Below are positions 1 to 5,738 of a DNA stretch of 6,755 nt, one piece after another. How positions within the stretch are numbered: the stretch's first letter is position 1; the number at the start of each line of letters is the position of its first letter. The notes under the pieces are model-generated. The model did no database searches. It had not been told where the DNA came from and worked only from the letters and a program-made list of their open reading frames with translations. Source of the DNA: Quisquiliibacterium sp. (GTDB lineage Bacteria; Pseudomonadota; Gammaproteobacteria; Burkholderiales; Burkholderiaceae_E); NCBI GenBank assembly GCA_030830765.1, contig JAURMJ010000007.1, positions 1 to 6,755 on the forward strand, read 5' to 3'. A program made the translations under genes and the position numbers.

Positions 1-1050
1 GCGATGACCCGGCGGCTGGAGTTCGGGCGTGCCGATGTGCATTACCTCGCAAACCTGTGCCATAACTGCGGCGCCTGTCTGCATGCCTGTCAGTACGCGC
101 CGCCCAACGATTTTCAGGTCAATGTTCCGCAGGCGATGGCCCGCGTACGTCTTCAGACCTACACGGAATATGCGTGGCCTCAGGCCCTCGGCGGACTTTA
201 CCGTCGGGCCGGCCTGACCGTGTCGCTGGCGTTGGCCGTCGGCCTGGCGCTGTTCATGCTGATCGCGGTGCAGGGCAATACGATGGGCAAGGCGCTGGCC
301 GGCAACTTTTACGCGGTGTTCCCGCACAACTTGCTGGTTGCGATGTTCGGCACGGTGTTCGGGTTTGCGGTGCTGGCGCTGGGGATGGGCGTGCGCCGAT
401 TCTGGCGCGAGACCAATCCGGGGCATGCGGGTGAGCCCGGCGTTGCGCCGACCCCGGCTGCCGAGCAGCAACGCAGCGAGGCGATTGCCGAAGCAACTGG
501 CAATGCGCTGCGCCTGACGTATCTGGATGGCGGCACCGGTGAAGGCTGCAATGATGTGGACGACAGGCCAACCCTATGGCGCCGTCGTTTTCATCACCTG
601 ACCTTCTACGGTTTCATGCTGTGCTTCGCATCGACCAGTGTGGCCACCCTCTATCACTATCTGCTTGGCTGGCAGGCGCCGTATCCGGTGACCAGCCTGC
701 CGGTGCTGCTGGGCACCGTCGGTGGCATCGGACTGGTGATCGGGCCGCTCGGGTTGGGCTGGCTGCATCTGAAGCGTCATCCGCTGCATGGCGACAAGGC
801 GCAGTCGCCCATGGACCTGGGTTTCATCGCGCTGCTGTTCCTGGTCAGCGTGACCGGCCTGGCGCTGCTGGCCTGGCGTGACACGACTGCGATGGCCTCG
901 TTGCTGGCAATCCATCTGGGGGTCGTGATGGCGCTGTTCCTCACATTGCCGTATGGCAAGTTTGCGCACGGCATCTTCCGCAGTGCAGCCTTGTTGAAAT
1001 GGTCGATCGAGCGACGTCAGCCAAGCAACTTACGGCTGGGTGGTGACTGA
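1..1050 (+). CDS. tcuB: Tricarballylate utilization protein TcuB (CitB-like), 5'-partial
   Basis: TcuB is a membrane-bound electron-transfer protein. In Salmonella it passes electrons from the FADH2 of tricarballylate dehydrogenase TcuA to the membrane using 4Fe-4S clusters and heme. Numbering from the Met at base 4, the sequence shows a ferredoxin-type [11 protein letters not shown] motif (Cys19, 22, 25, 29), the family block GCNDVDDRP around residue 181, and about six hydrophobic segments (71-90, 103-130, 200-222, 231-254, 271-291, 296-316). His197/198, 218, 304 and 322 are possible heme ligands. The frame is open to base 1 with no ribosome binding site before the ATG at base 4. In homologues I recall, the residues FPAMTRR are internal and follow the first Cys-rich cluster, so roughly 30-40 residues should lie upstream of the window. 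The stop is TGA at 1048-1050. A tcuA partner would be expected upstream. Downstream comes a convergent gene, so no tcuC transporter follows. Citrate- or aconitate-linked roles are possible for relatives. Confidence 0.9.
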   Translation, partial: AMTRRLEFGRADVHYLANLCHNCGACLHACQYAPPNDFQVNVPQAMARVRLQTYTEYAWPQALGGLYRRAGLTVSLALAVGLALFMLIAVQGNTMGKALAGNFYAVFPHNLLVAMFGTVFGFAVLALGMGVRRFWRETNPGHAGEPGVAPTPAAEQQRSEAIAEATGNALRLTYLDGGTGEGCNDVDDRPTLWRRRFHHLTFYGFMLCFASTSVATLYHYLLGWQAPYPVTSLPVLLGTVGGIGLVIGPLGLGWLHLKRHPLHGDKAQSPMDLGFIALLFLVSVTGLALLAWRDTTAMASLLAIHLGVVMALFLTLPYGKFAHGIFRSAALLKWSIERRQPSNLRLGGD

Positions 1051-1136
1051 TTCTGCGGGCCGGGCGGCCTTGGGCTGCCCGGACAGCTGTTCGCCCCGAG
1101 GGCGGAGCAGTCGCCTGAGTCAGGGATCAGAGTGCA
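1051..1136. terminator. Convergent intergenic gap with two GC-rich hairpins
   Basis: This gap separates the 3' ends of tcuB and the convergent hydroxy-acid dehydrogenase gene. One inverted repeat spans 1060-1082: about ten base pairs including one G-T wobble, closed by a three-base loop (TTG). A second spans 1092-1104: five perfect pairs, CGCCC/GGGCG, around a CGA loop, extendable by two weak pairs. Neither is followed by a T-run on either strand, so they are not textbook intrinsic terminators. They could act as a shared bidirectional stop or as 3'-end stabilisers for both transcripts. The hairpins are read directly from the sequence; the function is inferred from their position. Confidence 0.4.
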
Positions 1137-2357
1137 TCAAAGGCGAACCAGCGCCTGTGCAGTGGCCAGTTCGCTGACCTGGTTGACGCCCAGCAGTGCC
1201 ATGTCCCGTGCAACCTCCTGGCCTAGCAGCGAGATCGCGTGGGCAACGCCGGCCTGACCGGCAATCGCTGCCGCGTAGTTGAAGGGCCGGCCGACGAATA
1301 CAAATCGCGCGCCCAGTGCCAGAGCCTTGAGCACATCGGTGCCACGTCGGATGCCGCTGTCCATCATCACCGGAATGTCCGGGCAGGTCTCGACGATGCC
1401 GGGCAACACCCGCAGCGGTGATACGGCGCCATCCAACTGTCTGCCGCCGTGGTTCGAGACGATGATGCCATCCACGCCCAGGTCACGCGCCTTGATTGCG
1501 TCACGCCGATCCAGAATCCCTTTGATGATCAGTCGGCCCTTCCACAGCCGGCGGATTCGTTGCAGATGTCGCCATTCCAGATACCCGCGATCGCCATGGC
1601 TGCGGACCGCGTCGGCTGACAGGATCGGGGCGCCTCGCTCCGCGAAATTGTTCTCGAAATGTGGCATGCCGTGCCAGATCAGGGTGCGCAGGAACGTGCC
1701 TAGAAGCCAGCGTGGATGGGAGAGACCATCCCAGGCCAGTCGCAGACTCGGGCGCAGCGGCGTTGAAAATCCGGCACGCACATTGTTTTCCCGATTGGCT
1801 GAAACAGGCGTATCGACGGTGATGACCAGCGTCTGATAGCCGGCGCGGGCAATGCGTTGGATCAGCGGTTCAATCTGCGTCTCGCTGCCCGGCAGGTAGG
1901 CCTGGAACCAGGCATGCGGATTGGTCGCAACCACCTCCTCGAGGCGGATCAGCGACGAACCACTCATGATCATCGGAACATTGGCCTGTGCCGCGGCCCG
2001 GGCCTGGACGATGTCGCCGCGATAGGCGGTCAGCGCGCTGATTCCCATCGGCGCAATGCCGAAGGGCTGAGCCCAGCGGTGGTCGAACAGATCAACCTGC
2101 GTGCTGCGCCCGGTCAGGCCGACCAGCATCCGTGGCACGAAACCGTAAATGTCGAAAGCCTCGCGATTGTCGCGCAGCGAATGATTGTCTTCGACACCGC
2201 CCACCACGTAGGCAAAGACCGGAGCAGGCAGATGCTCGCGAGCTGCCTGCTCGAAGTCGTCCAGCGACAGGATTTTGCGCAGCCGCCGCTCAAGCGAGCG
2301 GCTGACGCGTGCCTCCGGGAGCGGGCTTGTCGTCTGGCCTTCGAGGGGGGTACTCAT
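1137..2357 (-). CDS. FMN-dependent alpha-hydroxy-acid dehydrogenase (LldD/mandelate dehydrogenase family)
   Basis: A 406-residue TIM-barrel flavoprotein expected to oxidise an L-2-hydroxy acid (lactate, mandelate or similar) to the 2-oxo acid and pass electrons to quinone or oxygen. The glycolate-oxidase-type active-site residues are all visible: Tyr50 (spinach Tyr24), the FMN-binding block PFGIAPMG at 98-105, Tyr154 in FQAY, Asp182 in VDTP, Arg189, Lys279 in IIKGIL, the catalytic His303 and Arg306 in SNHGGRQLD, and the phosphate-binding DSGIRRG at 333-339. Residues about 199-237 form the variable, hydrophobic and basic loop that in mandelate dehydrogenase attaches the enzyme to the membrane. 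The ATG at 2357 is chosen because GGAG lies seven bases upstream; a further ATG at 2423 has no such site and adds 22 arginine-rich residues unlike the family. It lies 140 bases downstream of the SH3 protein gene on the same strand and faces tcuB. Substrate not determinable; lldD is a relative, not a safe name. Confidence 0.9.
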   Translation of the reverse strand: MSTPLEGQTTSPLPEARVSRSLERRLRKILSLDDFEQAAREHLPAPVFAYVVGGVEDNHSLRDNREAFDIYGFVPRMLVGLTGRSTQVDLFDHRWAQPFGIAPMGISALTAYRGDIVQARAAAQANVPMIMSGSSLIRLEEVVATNPHAWFQAYLPGSETQIEPLIQRIARAGYQTLVITVDTPVSANRENNVRAGFSTPLRPSLRLAWDGLSHPRWLLGTFLRTLIWHGMPHFENNFAERGAPILSADAVRSHGDRGYLEWRHLQRIRRLWKGRLIIKGILDRRDAIKARDLGVDGIIVSNHGGRQLDGAVSPLRVLPGIVETCPDIPVMMDSGIRRGTDVLKALALGARFVFVGRPFNYAAAIAGQAGVAHAISLLGQEVARDMALLGVNQVSELATAQALVRL

Positions 2358-2364
2358 GGATTCA

Positions 2365-2368
2365 CTCC
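2365..2368 (-). promoter_or_regulatory. Shine-Dalgarno of the hydroxy-acid dehydrogenase
   Basis: GGAG on the minus strand sits seven bases before the ATG at 2357. It decides the start between 2357 and the upstream in-frame ATG at 2423. Confidence 0.7.
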
Positions 2369-2497
2369 GGCTGGGGTTCGCAGGTCGGGTTGGCGCAGCC
2401 CACAGCGTGCGCCGCAAGCGCAAGTGTGACTGAGAATCCCGTCATTGCGAGCGCTGCGTGGCTGACACCTTCCACTCAGGCCGGGCACATGCTGCCC
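2369..2497 (-). other. Leader between the SH3 gene and the dehydrogenase gene, with hairpins
   Basis: This spacer lies between two co-directional minus-strand genes. Immediately after the SH3 gene stop, GGGCA/TGCCC arms (2483-2497) form a five-pair hairpin with no T-run. Nearer the dehydrogenase start, perfect six-base arms GGCGCA (2392-2397) and TGCGCC (2408-2413) enclose ten bases. This second structure could be a leader hairpin or an operator. I found no convincing -35/-10 pair here, so whether the dehydrogenase has its own promoter or is read from the SH3 promoter is open. Confidence 0.3.
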
Positions 2498-2950
2498 TCA
2501 CCACCCCCAGAGCAGGCTTTTTGCAATCCAGCCGACCAGACCCTTGCCATTACGCACCTTCGCCCATTTCGACTTGTTTTCGAGCGTGCGCATGACCTCG
2601 CCGTACTCGGCCTGACCCAGGATCCGGTTGCCGGTGCCAGGCCCACTTCGGATGTTGGCAACCCGCGACTTGACGATCTGGTGCGGTTTGCTGGAGGTCA
2701 GTGGTTTGTAAATCCATCCGACATCGCGCTCAAAGTCGCGCACCTTGAGCCAGTTGCCCGAACGACCAAGCACTTCGAGCGGGTAGCCTCGGGACAAGAC
2801 CCAGATCACCTTGTGTTTAGTGCCGGCCCCGGCACGCAGATTGGCTTCCGGACGATCCACGCTGACCATCTTTTGGGCCTGTGCGCTCGTCATCGCGAGC
2901 GACAGGCAGATTGCTGAAATGGCGATGGGGAGCATATTTCGTCCAGTCAT
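2498..2950 (-). CDS. Periplasmic protein with two tandem bacterial SH3 domains
   Basis: A 150-residue exported protein. Residues 1-25 are a classical signal peptide: a short basic start, the hydrophobic stretch 7-20, and an AQA cleavage motif before Gln26. The mature part is two repeats of the SH3b fold. Repeat 1 runs about 28-83 (ANLRAGAGT, then GNWLKVRD, then GWIYKPL). Repeat 2 runs about 93-147 (ANIRSGPGT, then SKWAKVRN, then GLVGWIAKSLL). The NxRxGxGT and GWI motifs are hallmarks of SH3_3 domains, which generally bind cell-wall peptides or mediate protein contacts in the periplasm. The protein closely resembles a short family I associate with Betaproteobacteria that ends in LLWGW. There is no catalytic domain. 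The ATG at 2950 has AAGGAG five bases upstream, and a promoter candidate lies at 3016-3043. Its exact role and partner are unknown, and it has no obvious link to the metabolic neighbours. Confidence 0.9.
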   Translation of the reverse strand: MTGRNMLPIAISAICLSLAMTSAQAQKMVSVDRPEANLRAGAGTKHKVIWVLSRGYPLEVLGRSGNWLKVRDFERDVGWIYKPLTSSKPHQIVKSRVANIRSGPGTGNRILGQAEYGEVMRTLENKSKWAKVRNGKGLVGWIAKSLLWGW

Positions 2951-2955
2951 CGGGT

Positions 2956-2961
2956 CTCCTT
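2956..2961 (-). promoter_or_regulatory. Shine-Dalgarno of the SH3 protein
   Basis: AAGGAG on the minus strand lies five bases before the ATG at 2950. It supports that Met over the internal Met6. Confidence 0.8.
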
Positions 2962-3015
2962 GAACTGAGAAATGGGTTTTGGGCGGTTCGCCTCACAGGC
3001 GGTGGGGATGTCCTG

Positions 3016-3043
3016 ATTCTAGGCAATGGAGCGAGGATGTCCA
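3016..3043 (-). promoter_or_regulatory. Sigma70-type promoter candidate for the SH3 protein gene
   Basis: On the minus strand, TGGACA (3038-3043, five of six matches to TTGACA) and TAGAAT (3016-3021, five of six to TATAAT) are separated by 16 bases. Transcription would start near 3009, giving a leader of roughly 59 bases that contains the strong ribosome binding site. A small CGCCT/AGGCG hairpin (2989-3001) lies early in that leader. This is the best promoter-like pair I found in the window; no comparable pair reads rightward from this divergent region. Confidence 0.5.
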
Positions 3044-3110
3044 CCCTACGGAGCATCCCTGCCGGGGTGCGGGGCGGCATGACGGTAAAAACAGTAGGAT
3101 GAGACCCAGA

Positions 3111-3131
3111 GTCCGGCGCATCGTGCCGGAC
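3111..3131. promoter_or_regulatory. Perfect dyad GTCCGGC-N7-GCCGGAC upstream of the isomerase gene
   Basis: Perfect seven-base inverted arms are separated by seven bases, 27 bases before the ATG at 3159 and about 68 bases upstream of the predicted SH3-gene -35. As DNA it has the size of a dimeric repressor site (TetR- or GntR-like). As RNA it would form a nine-pair stem (one G-T) with a three-base loop in the 5' leader. Position in a divergent region favours a regulatory role, but this is inferred. Confidence 0.4.
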
Positions 3132-3158
3132 CATTCGCTCCCATCTGACGATAAGCAC

Positions 3159-3923
3159 ATGACCATACGAGTGACCATCGAGGACGCGGTGATGCAGATC
3201 GCGTTCGATCGCCCCGACAAGAAGAATGCCATCACTGCGGACATGTACGCAGCAATGGCAGATGCGCTGGTGCAGGCAACGGCTGACACGGCCGTGCGCA
3301 GTGTGTTGTTCCATGGGTCTGAACAGGTCTTCACCGCGGGGAATGATCTGCAGGATTTTCTGGCCAATCCACCGCAGGGCGAGGCCAGCCCGGTGTTTCG
3401 CTTCCTGCACGGTATCAGTCGGTTCGCCAAGCCGCTGGTGGCCGCCGTCAACGGTCCCGCGGTCGGAGTTGGCACCACGATGCTGCTGCATTGTGATCTC
3501 GTCTATGCCGGTGAATCAGCGCGGTTTTCAACCCCATTCGCGCAACTGGGGCTTTGTCCCGAGGCTGCCTCAAGCTTGTTGTTGCCCGGTATCGTGGGTC
3601 TGCAACGTGCTGCGCAGATGCTGCTGCTTGGCGAGATGGTCGGTGCTCGCCAGGCCTGCGAGATGGGGTTTGTGAATGCCGTGGTGGCAGACGGGGATAC
3701 CATCAGCCACGCGTTGAGCAAGGCGCGCATCCTGGCCAGTCTGCCGGCTTCATCGATGCGCGCCACCAAACAGCTGCTGCGCGCAGGTCAACAGCAGGCG
3801 ATTGATGCCCAGATGACGGCTGAGGGGCAGTTGTTTCGGCAGATGCTCTCCTCGCCCGAGGCGCGTGAAGCCTTCACGGCTTTTCTCGAAAAGCGCAAGC
3901 CCGATTTCAGCCGCTTTTCCTGA
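3159..3923 (+). CDS. Enoyl-CoA hydratase/isomerase family protein, isomerase (ECI)-like
   Basis: A 254-residue crotonase-fold protein, the usual length for the family. Visible blocks: FDRPDKKNAI at 16-25, the first oxyanion-hole segment FTAGNDLQDF at 58-67, the second around NGPAVGVGTT at 98-107, CDLVYAGESARF at 112-123, and a helical C-terminus. Both glutamates of true enoyl-CoA hydratase (rat Glu144 and Glu164) align with Thr107 and Phe127, while Glu135 in LCPEAASS matches the single catalytic Glu of delta3,delta2-enoyl-CoA isomerases. I therefore favour double-bond isomerisation of an unsaturated acyl-CoA over hydration; alignment was by eye. The ATG at 3159 is chosen because MTIRVTIEDAVMQIAF begins the fold correctly. 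Its Shine-Dalgarno is weak, and extending to the ATG at 2979 or 3099 adds only non-family sequence that overlaps the dyad. It precedes the amidohydrolase by 104 bases on the same strand. Confidence 0.85.
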   Translation: MTIRVTIEDAVMQIAFDRPDKKNAITADMYAAMADALVQATADTAVRSVLFHGSEQVFTAGNDLQDFLANPPQGEASPVFRFLHGISRFAKPLVAAVNGPAVGVGTTMLLHCDLVYAGESARFSTPFAQLGLCPEAASSLLLPGIVGLQRAAQMLLLGEMVGARQACEMGFVNAVVADGDTISHALSKARILASLPASSMRATKQLLRAGQQQAIDAQMTAEGQLFRQMLSSPEAREAFTAFLEKRKPDFSRFS

Positions 3924-4027
3924 TTGCGGTCTTTGGCTGAGCGCGGCGTTGTCGTGATCGGATGTGTCGGAAGTTGTCGCGCCGGCCGACCCTTACCTCT
4001 GAAACCAGATTTCCAGGAGGAGTAACA
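3924..4027 (+). other. Spacer between the isomerase and amidohydrolase genes
   Basis: A 104-base gap without a gene. It carries three TGTCG copies (starting at 3950, 3965 and 3975), irregularly spaced and probably chance, and the strong ribosome binding site of the next gene. I see no T-run terminator and no convincing promoter, so readthrough from the isomerase gene is plausible. Confidence 0.3.
4015..4020 (+). promoter_or_regulatory. Perfect Shine-Dalgarno of the amidohydrolase
   Basis: AGGAGG lies seven bases before the ATG at 4028. It fixes the start there rather than at the upstream in-frame ATG at 3962. It is the strongest ribosome binding site in the window and suggests high translation. 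Confidence 0.9.
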
Positions 4028-5722
4028 ATGTCCCATGACCTGTTGATTCGCAATGCGCTGATCGTCGATGGCTCCGGCGCAGAGCCCGTCCATGGCGATG
4101 TCGCCGTCAGCGGTGGCCGCATCGCACAGGTTGGCAAGGTCGATGGCGCTGCAAGCCAGACCATCGATGCGCAGGGCCTGGCGCTGTCGCCTGGCATCGT
4201 TGATCTGCATACGCATTTCGATGCGCAGATCACCTGGGATCGCGGGTGCTCGCCATCGCCGTCGCTTGGAGTGACCACGGCTGTGATCGGCAACTGCGGT
4301 TTTGGCATTGCGCCTTGCCCGCCGGATCAGCGCGAGATGCTGATGAAGAACCTGTCGGTGGTCGAAGGCATGGATCTGAATTCGTTGCTGACCGGTGTGA
4401 ACTGGGACTTCGAATCCTTTCCGCAGTACATGGATCTGCTGCGCCGGATTGGACCGGATCTGAACGTTGCAGTGTTCGCCGGGCATTCGGTGATCCGCAC
4501 CGCCGTGATGGGCGAGCAGGCCTGTACGCGAGCGGAGCCGACCTCCGATGAGCTGGCAAGGATGACCGCTTTGGTGCGCGAGGCGATGGATGCCGGGGCA
4601 ATCGGCTTTGCCTCGTCATTCTCGCCGAACCACAGCGGCTACGGCGGTGTGCCGATGCCCTCTACCATCGCAGGTGATGAGGAACTCGCCGCGATGGTCG
4701 GCGTGCTCGGTGAGGTCGGTCGTGGCGTGTTCATGAGCGCGACCGGGCCGCGCGCAACGCCCGACTATATGGAACGGTTGGCGCAGACCACAGGTCGCCC
4801 GATGTTCATCTCGACGGTGTTGTCGATGTATCACGACTCGGCGCCCGAGCGCGGGCTGGCCATGTACGACCGCTGTGCACAGGCCATCGATCGGGGCAAT
4901 GAGGTCTACATTCAAACGAGCTGCCAGCCGCTCTCGTTTGATTTCGACATGGTCTCTCCCTATGTGCTCTACAGCCATGACGCGTTTGAGCGCGTCAAGG
5001 AAGTCGAGGGCGACCGTGAGATGTTGCGCGAGATCTATGTGCAGCCGGCAATGCGAGAGCGTTTCCGTCAGAACCTGAAGTCGCCGGCCGAAGGCATCCT
5101 TTTCTATGGGGACTGGTCGCAGATCGAAATCAATCCGGCACGTCCCGAGAATGCGGCTTTCGCGCAGCGTAATGTCGCGCAACTGGCCGCCGAGCATGGC
5201 AAGGATCCGGTCGACTGGCTGCTCGATTTCGTGTTGTCTGAGAATCTGGAAACCGGACTGGTTGGCAAGTTCTTCAACAACCGCGACGAAGGGGTGGCCA
5301 GGTTGCTGCGTCATCGGGCCGGCGTTGTGACCTTGTCCGATGCCGGGGCGCACCTCACCTATTTATGCGATGCGGGCTTCGGCATGCATCTGCTCGGCCA
5401 CTGGGTCCGTGAGACCGGAACGTTCACACTGGCCGAGGCCGTGCGTCGACTGACTTCGCATCCTGCGGATCTGTACCGTATCCCGGACCGCGGACGCATC
5501 AAGGCGGGCAACTGGGCCGACATGCTGCTCTTTGACCCGGAGCAAGTGGGTATTGGCAAATTGCGCGCAGTCGATGATCTGCCCGGGGGAGGACGCCGCA
5601 TGATCCGTGACGGTCTCGGCGTACACGGAGTCTGGGTCAATGGTCAGATGACCTGGGACGGCCGTCAGGCCGTTCTGCGCGAGCACGGTCCAGGCCAGGT
5701 GCTTGATCGTTTCAACGCCTGA
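4028..5722 (+). CDS. Amidohydrolase related to N-acyl-D-amino-acid deacylases (COG3653-like)
   Basis: A 564-residue cytoplasmic metal-dependent hydrolase, longer than classical D-aminoacylase (about 480). It begins with the small beta-sandwich typical of the superfamily (DLLIRNALIVDGSG at 4-17, GRIAQVG at 30-36). The barrel follows with SPGIVDLHTHFD (metal-binding His61, His63), VIGNCGFGIAP with the bridging Cys90, WDFESFPQYMD at 126-136, AGHSVIR at 151-157, and LSDAGAH with the probable catalytic Asp438. The C-terminus has the usual GRIKAGNWADMLLFDP at 489-504, which rebuilds the sandwich. The two histidines that hold the tight metal in D-aminoacylase are not seen where expected: the segments are GRGVFMSATG (231-240) and MFISTVLSMY (259-268). 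The fold and family are clear, but the substrate (an N-acyl amino acid, lactam or other cyclic amide) is not. The CoA-transferase gene begins 16 to 34 bases after its stop, indicating one operon. Confidence 0.85.
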   Translation: MSHDLLIRNALIVDGSGAEPVHGDVAVSGGRIAQVGKVDGAASQTIDAQGLALSPGIVDLHTHFDAQITWDRGCSPSPSLGVTTAVIGNCGFGIAPCPPDQREMLMKNLSVVEGMDLNSLLTGVNWDFESFPQYMDLLRRIGPDLNVAVFAGHSVIRTAVMGEQACTRAEPTSDELARMTALVREAMDAGAIGFASSFSPNHSGYGGVPMPSTIAGDEELAAMVGVLGEVGRGVFMSATGPRATPDYMERLAQTTGRPMFISTVLSMYHDSAPERGLAMYDRCAQAIDRGNEVYIQTSCQPLSFDFDMVSPYVLYSHDAFERVKEVEGDREMLREIYVQPAMRERFRQNLKSPAEGILFYGDWSQIEINPARPENAAFAQRNVAQLAAEHGKDPVDWLLDFVLSENLETGLVGKFFNNRDEGVARLLRHRAGVVTLSDAGAHLTYLCDAGFGMHLLGHWVRETGTFTLAEAVRRLTSHPADLYRIPDRGRIKAGNWADMLLFDPEQVGIGKLRAVDDLPGGGRRMIRDGLGVHGVWVNGQMTWDGRQAVLREHGPGQVLDRFNA

Positions 5723-5738
5723 ACGGGGGCAGTTCTTC

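Noticed and set aside
1857..2429. 190-codon plus-strand open frame opposite the hydroxy-acid dehydrogenase
   Set aside because: It is antisense to conserved active-site blocks of the FMN enzyme and has no family resemblance.
2979..3158. N-terminal extension of the isomerase to the ATG at 2979
   Set aside because: The extra 60 residues are compositionally odd, match no crotonase N-terminus, and would overlay the divergent promoter and the dyad.
3950..3979. Three TGTCG copies before the amidohydrolase gene
   Set aside because: Spacing is irregular (15 and 10 bases) and the motif is only five bases long in GC-rich DNA, so chance is sufficient.
3788..4486. 232-codon minus-strand open frame across the isomerase/amidohydrolase junction
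   Set aside because: It overlaps two genes with strong family signatures on the other strand and has a low-complexity translation with no motif.
4616..5353. 245-codon minus-strand open frame inside the amidohydrolase gene
   Set aside because: It is a shadow of the conserved plus-strand gene; no ribosome binding site or domain was seen.
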